NCBI RefSeq assembly: GCF_011617465.1
Contig: NZ_CP050153.1
Coordinates: forward strand, 1,860,001 to 1,924,000
Direction: 5' to 3'
DNA: 64,000 bases
Source: Brevibacterium pigmentatum
Lineage (GTDB): Bacteria > Actinomycetota > Actinomycetes > Actinomycetales > Brevibacteriaceae
The translations under genes were made by a program, and so were the position numbers. Positions 24,933 to 32,757 of this stretch are shown here, piece by piece. Each line of letters opens with the position of its first letter. Positions within the stretch are counted from its first letter, which is position 1. The notes under the pieces were generated by a model. The model saw nothing but the letters and a program-made list of their open reading frames with translations, made no database searches and was not told where the DNA came from.

Positions 24933-26452
24933 CCCGCGTCGACTCCCTGTTTTAGCGTGCGTCCGCGGAAGAAGTCGGGATGGCGCACGGACTGGATGAT
25001 CATGATCACCACACCGAGCAGCAGCACCCCGATGCCGAGGACGAAGACGAGTCCGACACCGAAGACCGAGGACCCGGATCCGTAGGCGGGGTCGAGCGAG
25101 TCGATCGCGGTGGTGACGAAGATGATCAGCAGGGTCACTCCCCCGATGAGCGGGAACAGGAACCGGAAGAAGAACGTGCGTCCTGAGGCGAAGAGGCTGC
25201 GCCGGAAGTACCAGATGCAGGCCAGGCCGGTGATGCCGTAGTAGAAGCAGACCATGAGTCCCAGCGCGGTGATCGTGTCCCACAGGGCGTTCTCCGAGAG
25301 CAGCCGCATGACGACGTAGAAGATGATCGCAGCCCCCGCCGAGGTGACGGTGGCCACCGACGGCGACTTGTAGCGGGGAGAGACGCGACCGTACTTCTCC
25401 GGCAGCGCGCCGTAGTGGCCCATCGCCAGGATGGTCCGCGAGGGCGAGACCATCGTCGCCTGCAGCGAGGACAGGGAGGACGAGAGCACTGCGATGGAGA
25501 CGAGCACCGCGAAGGGTCCCATGACAGGGCCGGCGAGAGAGGCGAAGATCGATTCCTGGTTGTCCGGGTTGCCGGCACCGAGGCCTTCGGCGCCGATGCC
25601 GGCGAACGAGATGACTGCGACGGTGCAGGCGATGTAGATGATGACGATCGCGATGATCGTGAGCATAGCGGCCCGGCCCGGGGTCTTCTCCGGGTCCTTC
25701 GCCTCCTCGTTCATCGTGATCACAGTGTCCCAGCCCCAGAACAGGAAGATCGACAATGACACGGCGGCCGCCACAGTGGAGAAGTCGCCGGCGGACAGCG
25801 GGTTGAACCAGTCGAGCGAGACCGGCGTCGGATCAAAGGCGGTGCCGTTGGAAGCCTGTACGATCGCGGCGACGACGAACCATCCCAGGGCCAGCACCTG
25901 GAAGGCGACCAGCCACACCTGCAGCTTTTCCGTGGCTTCTACTCCCCTGTACGACACCCAGGCCGCGGCTGCGGTGAGGAGGATCGTGACGGGGATGTTG
26001 ATCCACAGGACGCGTGTGAGCTCGGCGATCTGCGGGTCGGAGAACACTTGGGACAGAAGGAGAAAGAGGAAGTCGACGGCGACGGCCGCGAGATTGGACA
26101 GCACGAGGACAGTGGCGGCGACGAGTCCCCAGCCGCCCATCCAGCCGAGCCACGGTCCGAACGCTCTGGTCGCCCAGGTGAAGGTGGTCCCCGAATCCGG
26201 CATCGCCGTATTCAGTTCCCGATAGCCGAAGACGACCAGCAGCATCGGCACGAAGCCGATGAGCAGAACGGCCGGGGTGTGCACCCCGACCTCGGAGATC
26301 GTCGGCCCCAGTCCCGAGGTCAGCGTATAGGCCGGGGCGATGCAGGAGATGCCGATGACGGCTCCCCCGATGGCTCCGATCTTGCCGGCGGACAGGCCCT
26401 TCGAGCTCAGTCCGCTCGTGTTCGTCGACGGTGACGGCTGTGTGCTGCTCAT
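24929..26452 (-). CDS. APC-family amino acid/polyamine permease
   Basis: 507 residues with about 12-13 membrane helices. TM1 carries the unwound glycine motif (KIGAIGGAVIGISCIAPAYT), and MPDSGTTFTWATRAFGPWLG in TM3 is typical of APC permeases. The start is the ATG at 26450-26452; the open frame runs much further upstream but there overlaps the oxidase gene in another frame. Only one base separates it from the oxidase stop, so it surely imports the amine that the oxidase uses; the exact amine is unknown. Confidence 0.92.
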   Translation of the reverse strand: MSSTQPSPSTNTSGLSSKGLSAGKIGAIGGAVIGISCIAPAYTLTSGLGPTISEVGVHTPAVLLIGFVPMLLVVFGYRELNTAMPDSGTTFTWATRAFGPWLGWMGGWGLVAATVLVLSNLAAVAVDFLFLLLSQVFSDPQIAELTRVLWINIPVTILLTAAAAWVSYRGVEATEKLQVWLVAFQVLALGWFVVAAIVQASNGTAFDPTPVSLDWFNPLSAGDFSTVAAAVSLSIFLFWGWDTVITMNEEAKDPEKTPGRAAMLTIIAIVIIYIACTVAVISFAGIGAEGLGAGNPDNQESIFASLAGPVMGPFAVLVSIAVLSSSLSSLQATMVSPSRTILAMGHYGALPEKYGRVSPRYKSPSVATVTSAGAAIIFYVVMRLLSENALWDTITALGLMVCFYYGITGLACIWYFRRSLFASGRTFFFRFLFPLIGGVTLLIIFVTTAIDSLDPAYGSGSSVFGVGLVFVLGIGVLLLGVVIMIIQSVRHPDFFRGRTLKQGVDAG

Positions 26453-26453
26453 T

Positions 26454-27812
26454 TCAGGACTTCTCGCCGAGGATCCTCTCGGCGGTGGCGGTGCCGATGC
26501 GCACTGCTCCGTCGACGTGCTGGTAGCCTTCGGCGGCGATATCGGAGCTGGCGAAGTGGATCGGCCCGACGGGGTCGTTCTGGAACGGGCCCCATCGGTG
26601 CAGACCGCCGAGGTCGTAGCTCGTCGCATAGGCTCCGCGGGTCCATTCCTCCGCGCCGAAGTCGGAGAGGTAGAACACTCGTGGGTCGACTGCCTTCGGG
26701 CCGAGGAACTCGGCAAGGGCTTCGAGGATCCTCGTCCGGCGGGTCTCCTCGTCCAGTGCCCACATGGCATCGGCGTTGACATCGGAGATGAAGCCGACGA
26801 GGGTGCCCTGCTCTTCCCCGTGGTTCGTGTTGTCGTAGACCTCTTGGACGAGGCGGGAGGCGCCGAACCCGGTTCCGCAGAGCCCGTCCTCGCGCCAGAA
26901 CGGGGTGTCGTAGGTGGCGTGGACCTTGATGACGAGTCCCATGGACTGGTGCTGGTGGAAGATCTGCTGGAGTCGCGGCAGGGGCGGTGAGTAGCTGATG
27001 CGCGAATACAGGTTCGGCGGAACGGCGACGATCGCGGACTCGGCGCTGACTGTGAGCTCGTCGGTCGAGACGCTGACTCCGGTCTCCGACCATTCGATCC
27101 GCCGCACCGGCTGCTGCAGACGGACGATGTCCGCACCGAGTTCGTCTGCCATCTGCACCGAGACCGACTGCATTCCGCCGACGACGCGACGGTCGAGGAT
27201 GAAGTGATCATCGACGAGATTCGTGAATGATCCCGCCGAGGCTGCCATGAGGATGGCTTGGAGTGCTGAGAAGGCCGTGGCGGGCTTGGTCAGCATGCCG
27301 CCCGCGACGAACAGTCCGATGTTCTCGCACGCGAGTTCGTCCTCTGACTGCTCACGCAGCCAATGGTGGAAGGAGATCGAGTCGAGTTCAGCAGCATCCT
27401 CGGCGGCCCAAGGGGCCTGCGGACCGATCCGGGCAGCGAGTTCGTCGAGGATGCCGATGAGGCGTTCCATCTCTGCCTGAGTCGACTCCCCCACCGGGAA
27501 CATCTCGCCCGAGTAGACGGTGCGGGTTCCGTCGGGGGCGATGTAGACGCTGTCGCCGTCACGGTAGCGCGGGTAGGTCTCCTTGCCGAGTTCGTCGACG
27601 AGAGCGAGCAACGCGGTCTGGTCCGGGGAGATCCACTGGCCGCCGAGTTCGAACATCTGTCCGTCGATGTGCTCGGTCCAGGTGCGTCCGCCCACACGAT
27701 CGCGGGCTTCGAGGACGATGACGCTGCGTCCGGCCTTCCGCAGTCGGCGGGCGGCGCTCAGGCCGGATGGACCTGCTCCGATGATGACGACGTCACAGGT
27801 TTCCTTCGACAT
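26454..27812 (-). CDS. Flavin monoamine oxidase (putrescine-oxidase-like)
   Basis: 452 residues. FAD Rossmann motif VIIGAGPSGLSAARRL at residues 9-24, then EARDRVGGRTWT, and the C-terminal flavin segment GYQHVDGAVRIGTATAERI. The covalent-flavin cysteine of mitochondrial MAO is not seen (TRGAYATSYDLGG in its place), so FAD is non-covalent. It oxidises an amine to an aldehyde, ammonia and H2O2. Actinobacterial putrescine and tyramine oxidases look like this. It is the first gene of a five-gene minus-strand cluster; the promoter lies in the AT-richer region 27813-27960. Confidence 0.9.
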   Translation of the reverse strand: MSKETCDVVIIGAGPSGLSAARRLRKAGRSVIVLEARDRVGGRTWTEHIDGQMFELGGQWISPDQTALLALVDELGKETYPRYRDGDSVYIAPDGTRTVYSGEMFPVGESTQAEMERLIGILDELAARIGPQAPWAAEDAAELDSISFHHWLREQSEDELACENIGLFVAGGMLTKPATAFSALQAILMAASAGSFTNLVDDHFILDRRVVGGMQSVSVQMADELGADIVRLQQPVRRIEWSETGVSVSTDELTVSAESAIVAVPPNLYSRISYSPPLPRLQQIFHQHQSMGLVIKVHATYDTPFWREDGLCGTGFGASRLVQEVYDNTNHGEEQGTLVGFISDVNADAMWALDEETRRTRILEALAEFLGPKAVDPRVFYLSDFGAEEWTRGAYATSYDLGGLHRWGPFQNDPVGPIHFASSDIAAEGYQHVDGAVRIGTATAERILGEKS

Positions 27813-27989
27813 GGTGATCTCCTCGAAAGGGGCTGGGGTATTGGCTTCAGATTAGCCAGCCCACAGTCGAAAACCAAGGTCGAAATCGTGAATGCGAATT
27901 CCGTACCCAATAAGCAATTCGTCTGCTATCGCGCTTAGATGCGACTGATTCCTACTGTTTCGATGTCCGATCCGTTCGAAATTCGTCTT

Positions 27990-28739
27990 TCAGCGAGTTG
28001 GGGTGCGGAATCCGCAGTCACCTGCTCGCAGCTCGGTCACGGACTTGCCGTTTGCGGTGTTCGTGATCTTCACCTTGGAACCGAACGGCAGGGTCTTGTG
28101 GGCGGCGGTGAGCTTGTTGGTATCGAAGATATCTCCGTTGGCGGTCTTCCTGCCGTCGAATCCGTCACCGCCGCCGTAGTAGGACATCGGGCAGCTGCCG
28201 GATTCGCCGGCCGATTTGCCGGAGTTCGACGGTCCGTCGTTCTCATCAGCGTCTCCACCGCCGGACGACCCCTCGTTGCCGGATGTCTCTCCGCCGCCGG
28301 TAGATGCTTCGTCCTTCTTGTCAGCGGTCTTCGACGGCTCAGGGCTCGGAGTCTCGATATGAGTGTCGATCGTGACCTCGGCCGGTTTCTCCTTCGCCTG
28401 TTTCTTCGCCTTGGCGAGGAACTCATCCGTGGCCTTCGTCGGCTCGGAGACAGCGACGGCAGGCGCTTCCGCCACGACCTGACCGCTCGAGGAGGAGTCA
28501 TTGGGAACCATTGCGAGGCTCGATGCGACGACAGCTGCGGTAGCGGCGGTCGGCACGATGAACGCGGAGAGCACCGGACGGGTGCGAACGGCTGCCAGCA
28601 CTCCCCCGGCGGTGTTCTGCCGGCCGGCCGGTGCATGCCGTCCGGTCTTCTTCTTTGCCGTCAGCGCGGAGAAGATCGAGCCGGACTTCTTGGTGCTCGG
28701 TGCTGAGTGTCTGCCCACAGTCGTGTTCCTCGTCGTCAT
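27990..28739 (-). CDS. RlpA-like cell-wall protein with truncated catalytic domain
   Basis: 249 residues from the ATG at 28737-28739. One membrane anchor (residues ~40-60) is followed by a Ser/Gly/Glu/Lys-rich spacer. Then comes the start of an RlpA double-psi barrel: [20 protein letters not shown] then [20 protein letters not shown]. In RlpA the next strand is the VRINDRGP motif with the catalytic Asp; here the frame reads [19 protein letters not shown] and stops. About 30-40 residues of the domain are absent, and no continuation is visible in other frames. It may be a decayed gene. Phased GTTAYC repeats lie 74-120 bases upstream. Confidence 0.65.
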   Translation of the reverse strand: MTTRNTTVGRHSAPSTKKSGSIFSALTAKKKTGRHAPAGRQNTAGGVLAAVRTRPVLSAFIVPTAATAAVVASSLAMVPNDSSSSGQVVAEAPAVAVSEPTKATDEFLAKAKKQAKEKPAEVTIDTHIETPSPEPSKTADKKDEASTGGGETSGNEGSSGGGDADENDGPSNSGKSAGESGSCPMSYYGGGDGFDGRKTANGDIFDTNKLTAAHKTLPFGSKVKITNTANGKSVTELRAGDCGFRTPTR

Positions 28740-28812
28740 CAGAGAGTAATTCGGCAACTCGGAGATGCACGGGAAGACCTCTCGCAACAGTGCGCTCGAG
28801 GAAGAGCTCCAA

Positions 28813-28859
28813 GTTATCTGATCGTTACCTTGACAGATTCTAGTTAAGGAACTGTTACA
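28813..28859. promoter_or_regulatory. Two pairs of 11-bp-phased GTTAYC repeats before the RlpA-like gene
   Basis: Plus strand: GTTATC (28813) with GTTACC (28824), and GTTAAG (28843) with GTTACA (28854). Each pair is spaced 11 bp. The pattern matches that before the Rpf-like gene at 21.6 kb and suggests the same regulator. Confidence 0.55.
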
Positions 28860-28995
28860 AAAGCAATGTGGCGCACCCAAACGGTGTGCCACATGAATGC
28901 GATTCTGCTCACGGACGGTGTCCGCGCCTCGCCGGAGTTCAGGTCCTCGAAGGCAGTTCGCGGCCGGAGACGGTCACGACCGGAGTCGGTCACGG

Positions 28996-29319
28996 TCAGC
29001 GGGACTTGCGTGTCACCAGCTTCCGGACACCTGCGGCTCCGGACGTCACGGTTTCCTGTGCCTTGTCGAAGGCTCGCTCGACCTTGCCGCTGCGCACGGC
29101 GTCGTCGATCGCGTGCGACACGCTTCCCAGCACACGGTTGACGCTGTTCTCGGTGGCTTCGATGAGGCGAGATGTCGAGGCTGCCTCACGCACGTTCTTC
29201 ACACCGGTGCTCGCAGCTCCGTAAGCGCGTCCGGCAACCCGGCGTGCACGTTCGGTCGGGGACTTCGCGGTCGCGTCGATGACGTCGTCGGGTTCGATGG
29301 GTTCGCGGTGTGAGCTCAT
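28996..29319 (-). CDS. Small uncharacterised helical protein
   Basis: 107 residues, basic-amphipathic, with no membrane segment or Cys. It is predicted from composition to be mostly helical (runs such as SVNRVLGSVSHAIDDAVRSG and VERAFDKAQETVTSGAAGVR). No recognisable domain. It lies between the RlpA-like gene and the divergent glycerophosphodiesterase; the 257-base stretch between it and the RlpA-like start holds only the phased repeats. The start is the ATG at 29317-29319. Codon use looks normal for the window. Confidence 0.6.
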   Translation of the reverse strand: MSSHREPIEPDDVIDATAKSPTERARRVAGRAYGAASTGVKNVREAASTSRLIEATENSVNRVLGSVSHAIDDAVRSGKVERAFDKAQETVTSGAAGVRKLVTRKSR

Positions 29320-29363
29320 GGCACCATCCTTGAACAGAGCCCGGATGAAATCAACACCCTGGT

Positions 29364-29369
29364 TAGGAT
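29364..29369 (+). promoter_or_regulatory. -10 box of the glycerophosphodiesterase gene (leaderless)
   Basis: TAGGAT lies six bases before the ATG at 29376, so transcription should begin at or next to the start codon. No ribosome site is visible. Confidence 0.55.
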
Positions 29370-29375
29370 TGGACT

Positions 29376-30140
29376 ATGAATTCCCAGCGGGAGGTCATCG
29401 CGGACCCAGAGATCATCGCGCACCGAGGCGGCCTGTGGCCGGGAACGAGCGAAAACACCCTCGAGGCCTTCACTGCTGCGGCGGCTGCCGGAGTCGAGTT
29501 GATGGAGACCGACGTCCACGCCTCCGCCGATGGCGTCCTCTTCGCTGCCCACGATGCCGACCTCAACCGCATCGCAGGACTGGCACACTCCATTTGCGAA
29601 CTGCCCGCAGACGAACTCGACGAGGTCGAACTCCTCGCCGGGGGTCGACTCCCCCGCCTCGAGGCGCTGTTCGAGACGCTGCCGCAGGTGCAATGGAACA
29701 TCGACGTCAAGGCCGCCCACAGCATCGGCCCGATGATCCGATTCGTTCACAATTTCAACGCCGCCGACAGAGTCCGACTCGCCTCCTTCGACTCCGGCAC
29801 CCTTCGTCGTCTGCGCACAGCTCTGCCGGGCGTGCGCACGTCGACAGGGACCACGGAGACTGCCCTCTTCGCCCTCGGTCGGCTGCCGGGAGTACCCGAT
29901 CATGGGTTCGCTCCTCTGCCGCCGGGCGTCGACGCCTTGCAGGTGCCCGTCTCGTTCAAACGGATCCCGGTGGTCACCGCCGACTTCGTCGACCGGGCTC
30001 ACCGCTCAGGACTGCTCGTCCATGTCTGGACGGTCAATGATGAGGAGACGATGGGCTCGATGCTCGGCCTCGGAGCCGACGGGATCGTCACCGATGATGT
30101 CGAGCTCGGCCTCGAGGTGCTGGCCCGCCGACGGGGTTAG
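29376..30140 (+). CDS. Glycerophosphodiester phosphodiesterase
   Basis: 254 residues. It cleaves glycerophosphodiesters to glycerol-3-phosphate and alcohol in a metal-dependent way. The TIM-barrel catalytic residues are visible: H16 and R17 of IIAHRGG, E44 and D46 in ELMETDVHAS, and H59 in LFAAHDADLNR. The SENT sequence near residue 26 stands where the family has PENT. The C-terminal VHVWTVND and GADGIVTDDVEL are also family hallmarks. There is no signal peptide, so it is cytoplasmic, for phospholipid turnover. Confidence 0.93.
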   Translation: MNSQREVIADPEIIAHRGGLWPGTSENTLEAFTAAAAAGVELMETDVHASADGVLFAAHDADLNRIAGLAHSICELPADELDEVELLAGGRLPRLEALFETLPQVQWNIDVKAAHSIGPMIRFVHNFNAADRVRLASFDSGTLRRLRTALPGVRTSTGTTETALFALGRLPGVPDHGFAPLPPGVDALQVPVSFKRIPVVTADFVDRAHRSGLLVHVWTVNDEETMGSMLGLGADGIVTDDVELGLEVLARRRG

Positions 30141-30182
30141 CTGTGTGGACGCTCCGGGAACACCACCGCAGCCTGTCCACGA

Positions 30183-30208
30183 GGAATATTCGAGCACGGT
30201 AGACTGTT
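30183..30208 (+). promoter_or_regulatory. SigR/SigH-type promoter of rbpA
   Basis: GGAAT at 30183-30187, exactly 18 bases, then GTT at 30206-30208. This matches the oxidative/disulphide-stress sigma factor consensus GGAAT-N18-GTT base for base. It lies 44 bases before the rbpA start. A TAGACT at 30200-30205 could also act as a housekeeping -10. In Streptomyces rbpA is known to belong to the SigR regulon. Confidence 0.75.
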
Positions 30209-30251
30209 ACATTGCGTCCAAGGTGTGCAGTCGAGTCGGAAGGTCTTAGAT

Positions 30252-30593
30252 ATGAGCGAACGCAGTCTCCGCGGAACACAGTTGGGCTCGCGCAGCCTCG
30301 AAACCGAAGAGGGCGTCGAGCCGGCACCCCGCCAGATGGTCGAATTCGAATGCGAAGACGGAACCCGCTTCAAGGTGCCGTTCTCGATCGAAGCCGAAGT
30401 CCCCTCGACGTGGGATTCCGGCATCCACGGCATCGGTGTCCGCGTCGGCGTCAACGAACCCGATGGTGAGTCCGTCAAGCACGTGCGTTCCCACTGGGAC
30501 ATGTTGCTGGAGCGCCGGTCCTTCGACGAACTCCAGGTGCTCCTCGACGAGCGCCTCGCGATCCGTCGCGGTGAGGTCCCGGCCCAGAGCTGA
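30252..30593 (+). CDS. rbpA: RNA polymerase-binding protein RbpA
   Basis: 113 residues from the ATG at 30252, with GGAAGG upstream. It binds sigma and core RNA polymerase, stabilises the open complex and lowers rifampicin sensitivity. The N-terminal tail LRGTQLGSRSLETEEG and PRQMVEFECEDG precede the core. The C-terminal sigma-interaction helices HWDMLLERRSFDELQVLLDE are nearly identical to those of other Actinobacteria. The zinc cysteines of the Streptomyces form are lost (WDSGIHGIG), as in mycobacteria. Confidence 0.96.
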   Translation: MSERSLRGTQLGSRSLETEEGVEPAPRQMVEFECEDGTRFKVPFSIEAEVPSTWDSGIHGIGVRVGVNEPDGESVKHVRSHWDMLLERRSFDELQVLLDERLAIRRGEVPAQS

Positions 30594-30615
30594 TTCAGCT
30601 GCGCTGAAGGCACCG

Positions 30616-30647
30616 AAGGGGTGCAGGTCAACAGACCTGCACCCCTT
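30616..30647 (+). terminator. Terminator of rbpA
   Basis: Perfect 14-bp stem, arms 30616-30629 and 30634-30647, loop AACA, followed by CTCCTTTC. It lies 23 bases after the rbpA stop. Confidence 0.9.
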
Positions 30648-30656
30648 CTCCTTTCG

Positions 30657-30726
30657 CCTATTGCTACCTGACGGCGGCCCAGCAACCTCGCGCCAGGTTG
30701 CTGGGCCGCCGTCAGGTAGCAATAGG
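30657..30726. repeat. 70-nt perfect hairpin (32-bp arms, 6-nt loop)
   Basis: Left arm 30657-30688 and right arm 30695-30726 are perfectly complementary over 32 bp, with loop CGCGCC. It begins nine bases after the rbpA terminator and ends three bases from the stop codon of the glycosyltransferase on the minus strand. It is much longer than the other terminators here (13-17 bp), and rbpA already has its own. I saw no second copy in this window. It may be a REP/MITE-like palindromic unit or a bidirectional terminator. Confidence 0.8.
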
Positions 30727-30729
30727 GGG

Positions 30730-31488
30730 TTAGGCGGGTTGTTCGTTGCGACCCAGCAGACGACGGAACTGGTTGCGGCGGCGGGTGAGCCCCCAGCCGG
30801 CGACCTTGGTGAATGCTTCGGTGATGATCGAGCCGCTCATCTTCGACTCGCCGAGCTCGCGTTCGACGAAGACGATGGGCACCTCGGCGACGCGGAATCC
30901 AGCTTCGACGGTGCGGTAGGTCATGTCGATCTGGAAGCAGTATCCCTGCGACTGGACACCGGAGAGATCGAGCGCTTCGAGCACGGGACGGGTATACGCG
31001 CGGAACCCGGCAGTCGCGTCCTTGACCCCCAGTCCCATGACCGCGTTGACGTAGACGTTCGCGCCGCGGGAGAGGAAGTACCTCGACTTGGGCCAATCGA
31101 CGATCTCTCCGCCGGGCACCCACCGCGATCCGATGATGAGATCCCCGCGCCCCTCTTCGGCGGCGCGGAGCAGCTGCCCCAGGTCGAGCGAACGATGAGA
31201 TCCGTCGGCATCGAACTCGCAGATGATGTCGTAGTCGCGTTCCAGCGCCCATTCGAATCCGGCGATATAGGCCATGCCCAGTCCGGATTTCTCGCTGCGG
31301 TGGAGGACGTTGATGCGGGGATCGTTCTGAGCCTGATCGTCGGCCCACTCCCCCGTTCCGTCGGGAGAGCTGTCATCGACGATGAGGACGTCGACGTCGG
31401 GCTGCTGCTCGAACAATCCGGCCAGTGTCACGGGGAGGGCGAGACGTTCGTTGAACGTGGGGATGACGACAAGAATCTTGGAAGGCAC
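30730..31488 (-). CDS. ppm1: Polyprenol monophosphomannose synthase (glycosyltransferase family 2)
   Basis: 252 residues from the GTG at 31486-31488, chosen because TATCGT (minus strand, 31496-31501) lies seven bases upstream and the protein then begins PSKILVVIPTFNE. It transfers mannose from GDP-mannose to polyprenol phosphate, feeding lipoglycan synthesis and protein mannosylation. Motifs: VDVLIVDDSSPDGTGEW, CEFDADGSH (the DxD-like metal site), and DLIIGSRWVPGG. The family's acyltransferase partner domain (Lnt) is not fused or adjacent. Confidence 0.9.
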   Translation of the reverse strand: MPSKILVVIPTFNERLALPVTLAGLFEQQPDVDVLIVDDSSPDGTGEWADDQAQNDPRINVLHRSEKSGLGMAYIAGFEWALERDYDIICEFDADGSHRSLDLGQLLRAAEEGRGDLIIGSRWVPGGEIVDWPKSRYFLSRGANVYVNAVMGLGVKDATAGFRAYTRPVLEALDLSGVQSQGYCFQIDMTYRTVEAGFRVAEVPIVFVERELGESKMSGSIITEAFTKVAGWGLTRRRNQFRRLLGRNEQPA

Positions 31489-31495
31489 GGACCCC

Positions 31496-31501
31496 ACGAT
31501 A
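31496..31501 (-). promoter_or_regulatory. -10 box deciding the ppm1 start (leaderless)
   Basis: TATCGT on the minus strand, seven bases before the GTG at 31488. The candidate GTG at 31497 would overlap this box. Confidence 0.5.
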
Positions 31502-31651
31502 CGCGGTAGCCGGGCCAGACAATGAGTCGACACCCCCGCCTTCGGACCACGCAGCAGCGAGTTATCTATTGACGGGAGTGCCGACTCCATCCCACATCAA
31601 GCGGAATGTTCACGTCGAATCTAATGGCCGATGCGGACTTTGCAAAATCGC

Positions 31652-31687
31652 TGTGACCTGGCCTGATGACTGAAATTGCAGGTCACA
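31652..31687 (-). terminator. 9-bp hairpin after the degenerate amidohydrolase
   Basis: TGTGACCTG (31652-31660) pairs with CAGGTCACA (31679-31687) over an 18-base loop. It is the only structure seen in the 266-base gap 31489-31754. Weak terminator candidate. Confidence 0.4.
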
Positions 31688-31754
31688 GGCCCAATTGCAG
31701 GAATCGAAATTTTCTATCCATCGGCGTGTCGGCTGGACAGACCGAAGGTTCGTC

Positions 31755-32687
31755 TCAGAGTTCGACTCGTGTGGGCAGCGCCACGTCGGAAGACAATTCG
31801 GGCAAACCGGGTGTTCCCGATCGCGGGTCGGTGCTCCATGCGGCGACTCGCGGGTCGGCGACCTGAACGACGAGGCGCTCTACCTTCCACCGCACGATAT
31901 CGGCATCGGCCCCTGGGGCGAGCACTCCGCCTTCGGGGTTTCCGGCCGCCCGGTGGGCGAAGCGGGTCGCGGCGTTGAAAGCGGCACGGGCACCGATTCC
32001 TCCGTCGCCGACGACGGCATTGCGAACTCCCGCCCAGGGTGATGCCTCGGAATGGCTGAAGGACACCTGCGCTCCGGCGGCGAGCAGCTGTGCCAAGGGC
32101 TGCGGCTGCGCCGGGTCGAGGGTGATGGCAATCCCGCTGCGGCCGAGGACCTCGACCTGGTCTTCCGAAACCGAGAAGTCCAGGCGCAGGCGGTAGCCGT
32201 GACGCTGGGCATGAGCGGCATCGCCACGCAGGGCCTCGAGCACATCGGTGAGCTGGCCATCCGAGTCGACGAGAATGAAGAGGCTGAGTGCCGGCAGCTG
32301 CTCCAGTCCGAGCAGATCGGAGGCGGTGATCGAGGCGCGGCGGGCCTCGGCGGATCCCGAGTCCAGCTGCGGGTAGTCGACGACCGACAGTCCCTCCGGC
32401 GCGTCGGCGGCGAACTGCGCGACCGCCTCGGCGGTGCCGATCGCATGCACATGGGTGAACCCCTGCGCATGCAGTTCCGCACCCGTCGGGGACGATTCGT
32501 CCACGGTCAATCCCGCATGGACGAAGCCCGGGGTGAGGAAGTCCTCACCGAGGTCGATCGCCTCCGGATCGAGGGCCTTGGCCGCTTCATCGGAACCGAT
32601 GAACGAGACCTTTCCGTCCGCATGTCCCAGTGCCGTCGCAAAAGGGTCGACACTGCTGTAAACATCTCCACCAAAGTACATAGTCAC
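31755..32687 (-). CDS. Degenerate amidohydrolase-like protein
   Basis: 310 residues from a GTG at 32685-32687; a -10 box TAGCCT lies seven bases upstream at 32695-32700. The C-terminal WKVERLVVQ and the piece GNPEGGVLAPGADADIV are typical of composite-domain amidohydrolases. The metal-binding strand that should read PGFVDAHVH reads TPGFVHAGLT, so the HxH pair is lost. The protein is also much shorter than the ~500-residue family. It probably has no hydrolase activity. The gene is usually found next to the mannosyltransferase in related Actinobacteria. Confidence 0.65.
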   Translation of the reverse strand: MTMYFGGDVYSSVDPFATALGHADGKVSFIGSDEAAKALDPEAIDLGEDFLTPGFVHAGLTVDESSPTGAELHAQGFTHVHAIGTAEAVAQFAADAPEGLSVVDYPQLDSGSAEARRASITASDLLGLEQLPALSLFILVDSDGQLTDVLEALRGDAAHAQRHGYRLRLDFSVSEDQVEVLGRSGIAITLDPAQPQPLAQLLAAGAQVSFSHSEASPWAGVRNAVVGDGGIGARAAFNAATRFAHRAAGNPEGGVLAPGADADIVRWKVERLVVQVADPRVAAWSTDPRSGTPGLPELSSDVALPTRVEL

Positions 32688-32743
32688 AGCCGACAGGCTA
32701 CACCGTCGGCCGTTGCGGCTACACCTGTGTCAGGAGGGTCGGG

Positions 32744-32749
32744 TATCGT
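32744..32749 (+). promoter_or_regulatory. -10 box of the exonuclease-fusion gene
   Basis: TATCGT lies eight bases before the GTG at 32758, which decides that start over the upstream TTG at 32713. The AGGAGGG at 32732-32738 is 19 bases before the GTG, too far to serve it. Confidence 0.5.
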
Positions 32750-32757
32750 CATCGATT

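Noticed and set aside
26453..27211. Long N-terminal extension of the APC permease, in frame over the oxidase gene
   Set aside because: The extension is Ser/Arg/Thr-rich shadow of the oxidase; the hydrophobic protein with a proper ATG begins at 26452.
30616..30726. CRISPR-like or tandem repeat array between rbpA and the mannosyltransferase
   Set aside because: The repeats are two unrelated inverted repeats (a terminator and a 70-nt hairpin), not spaced direct repeats.
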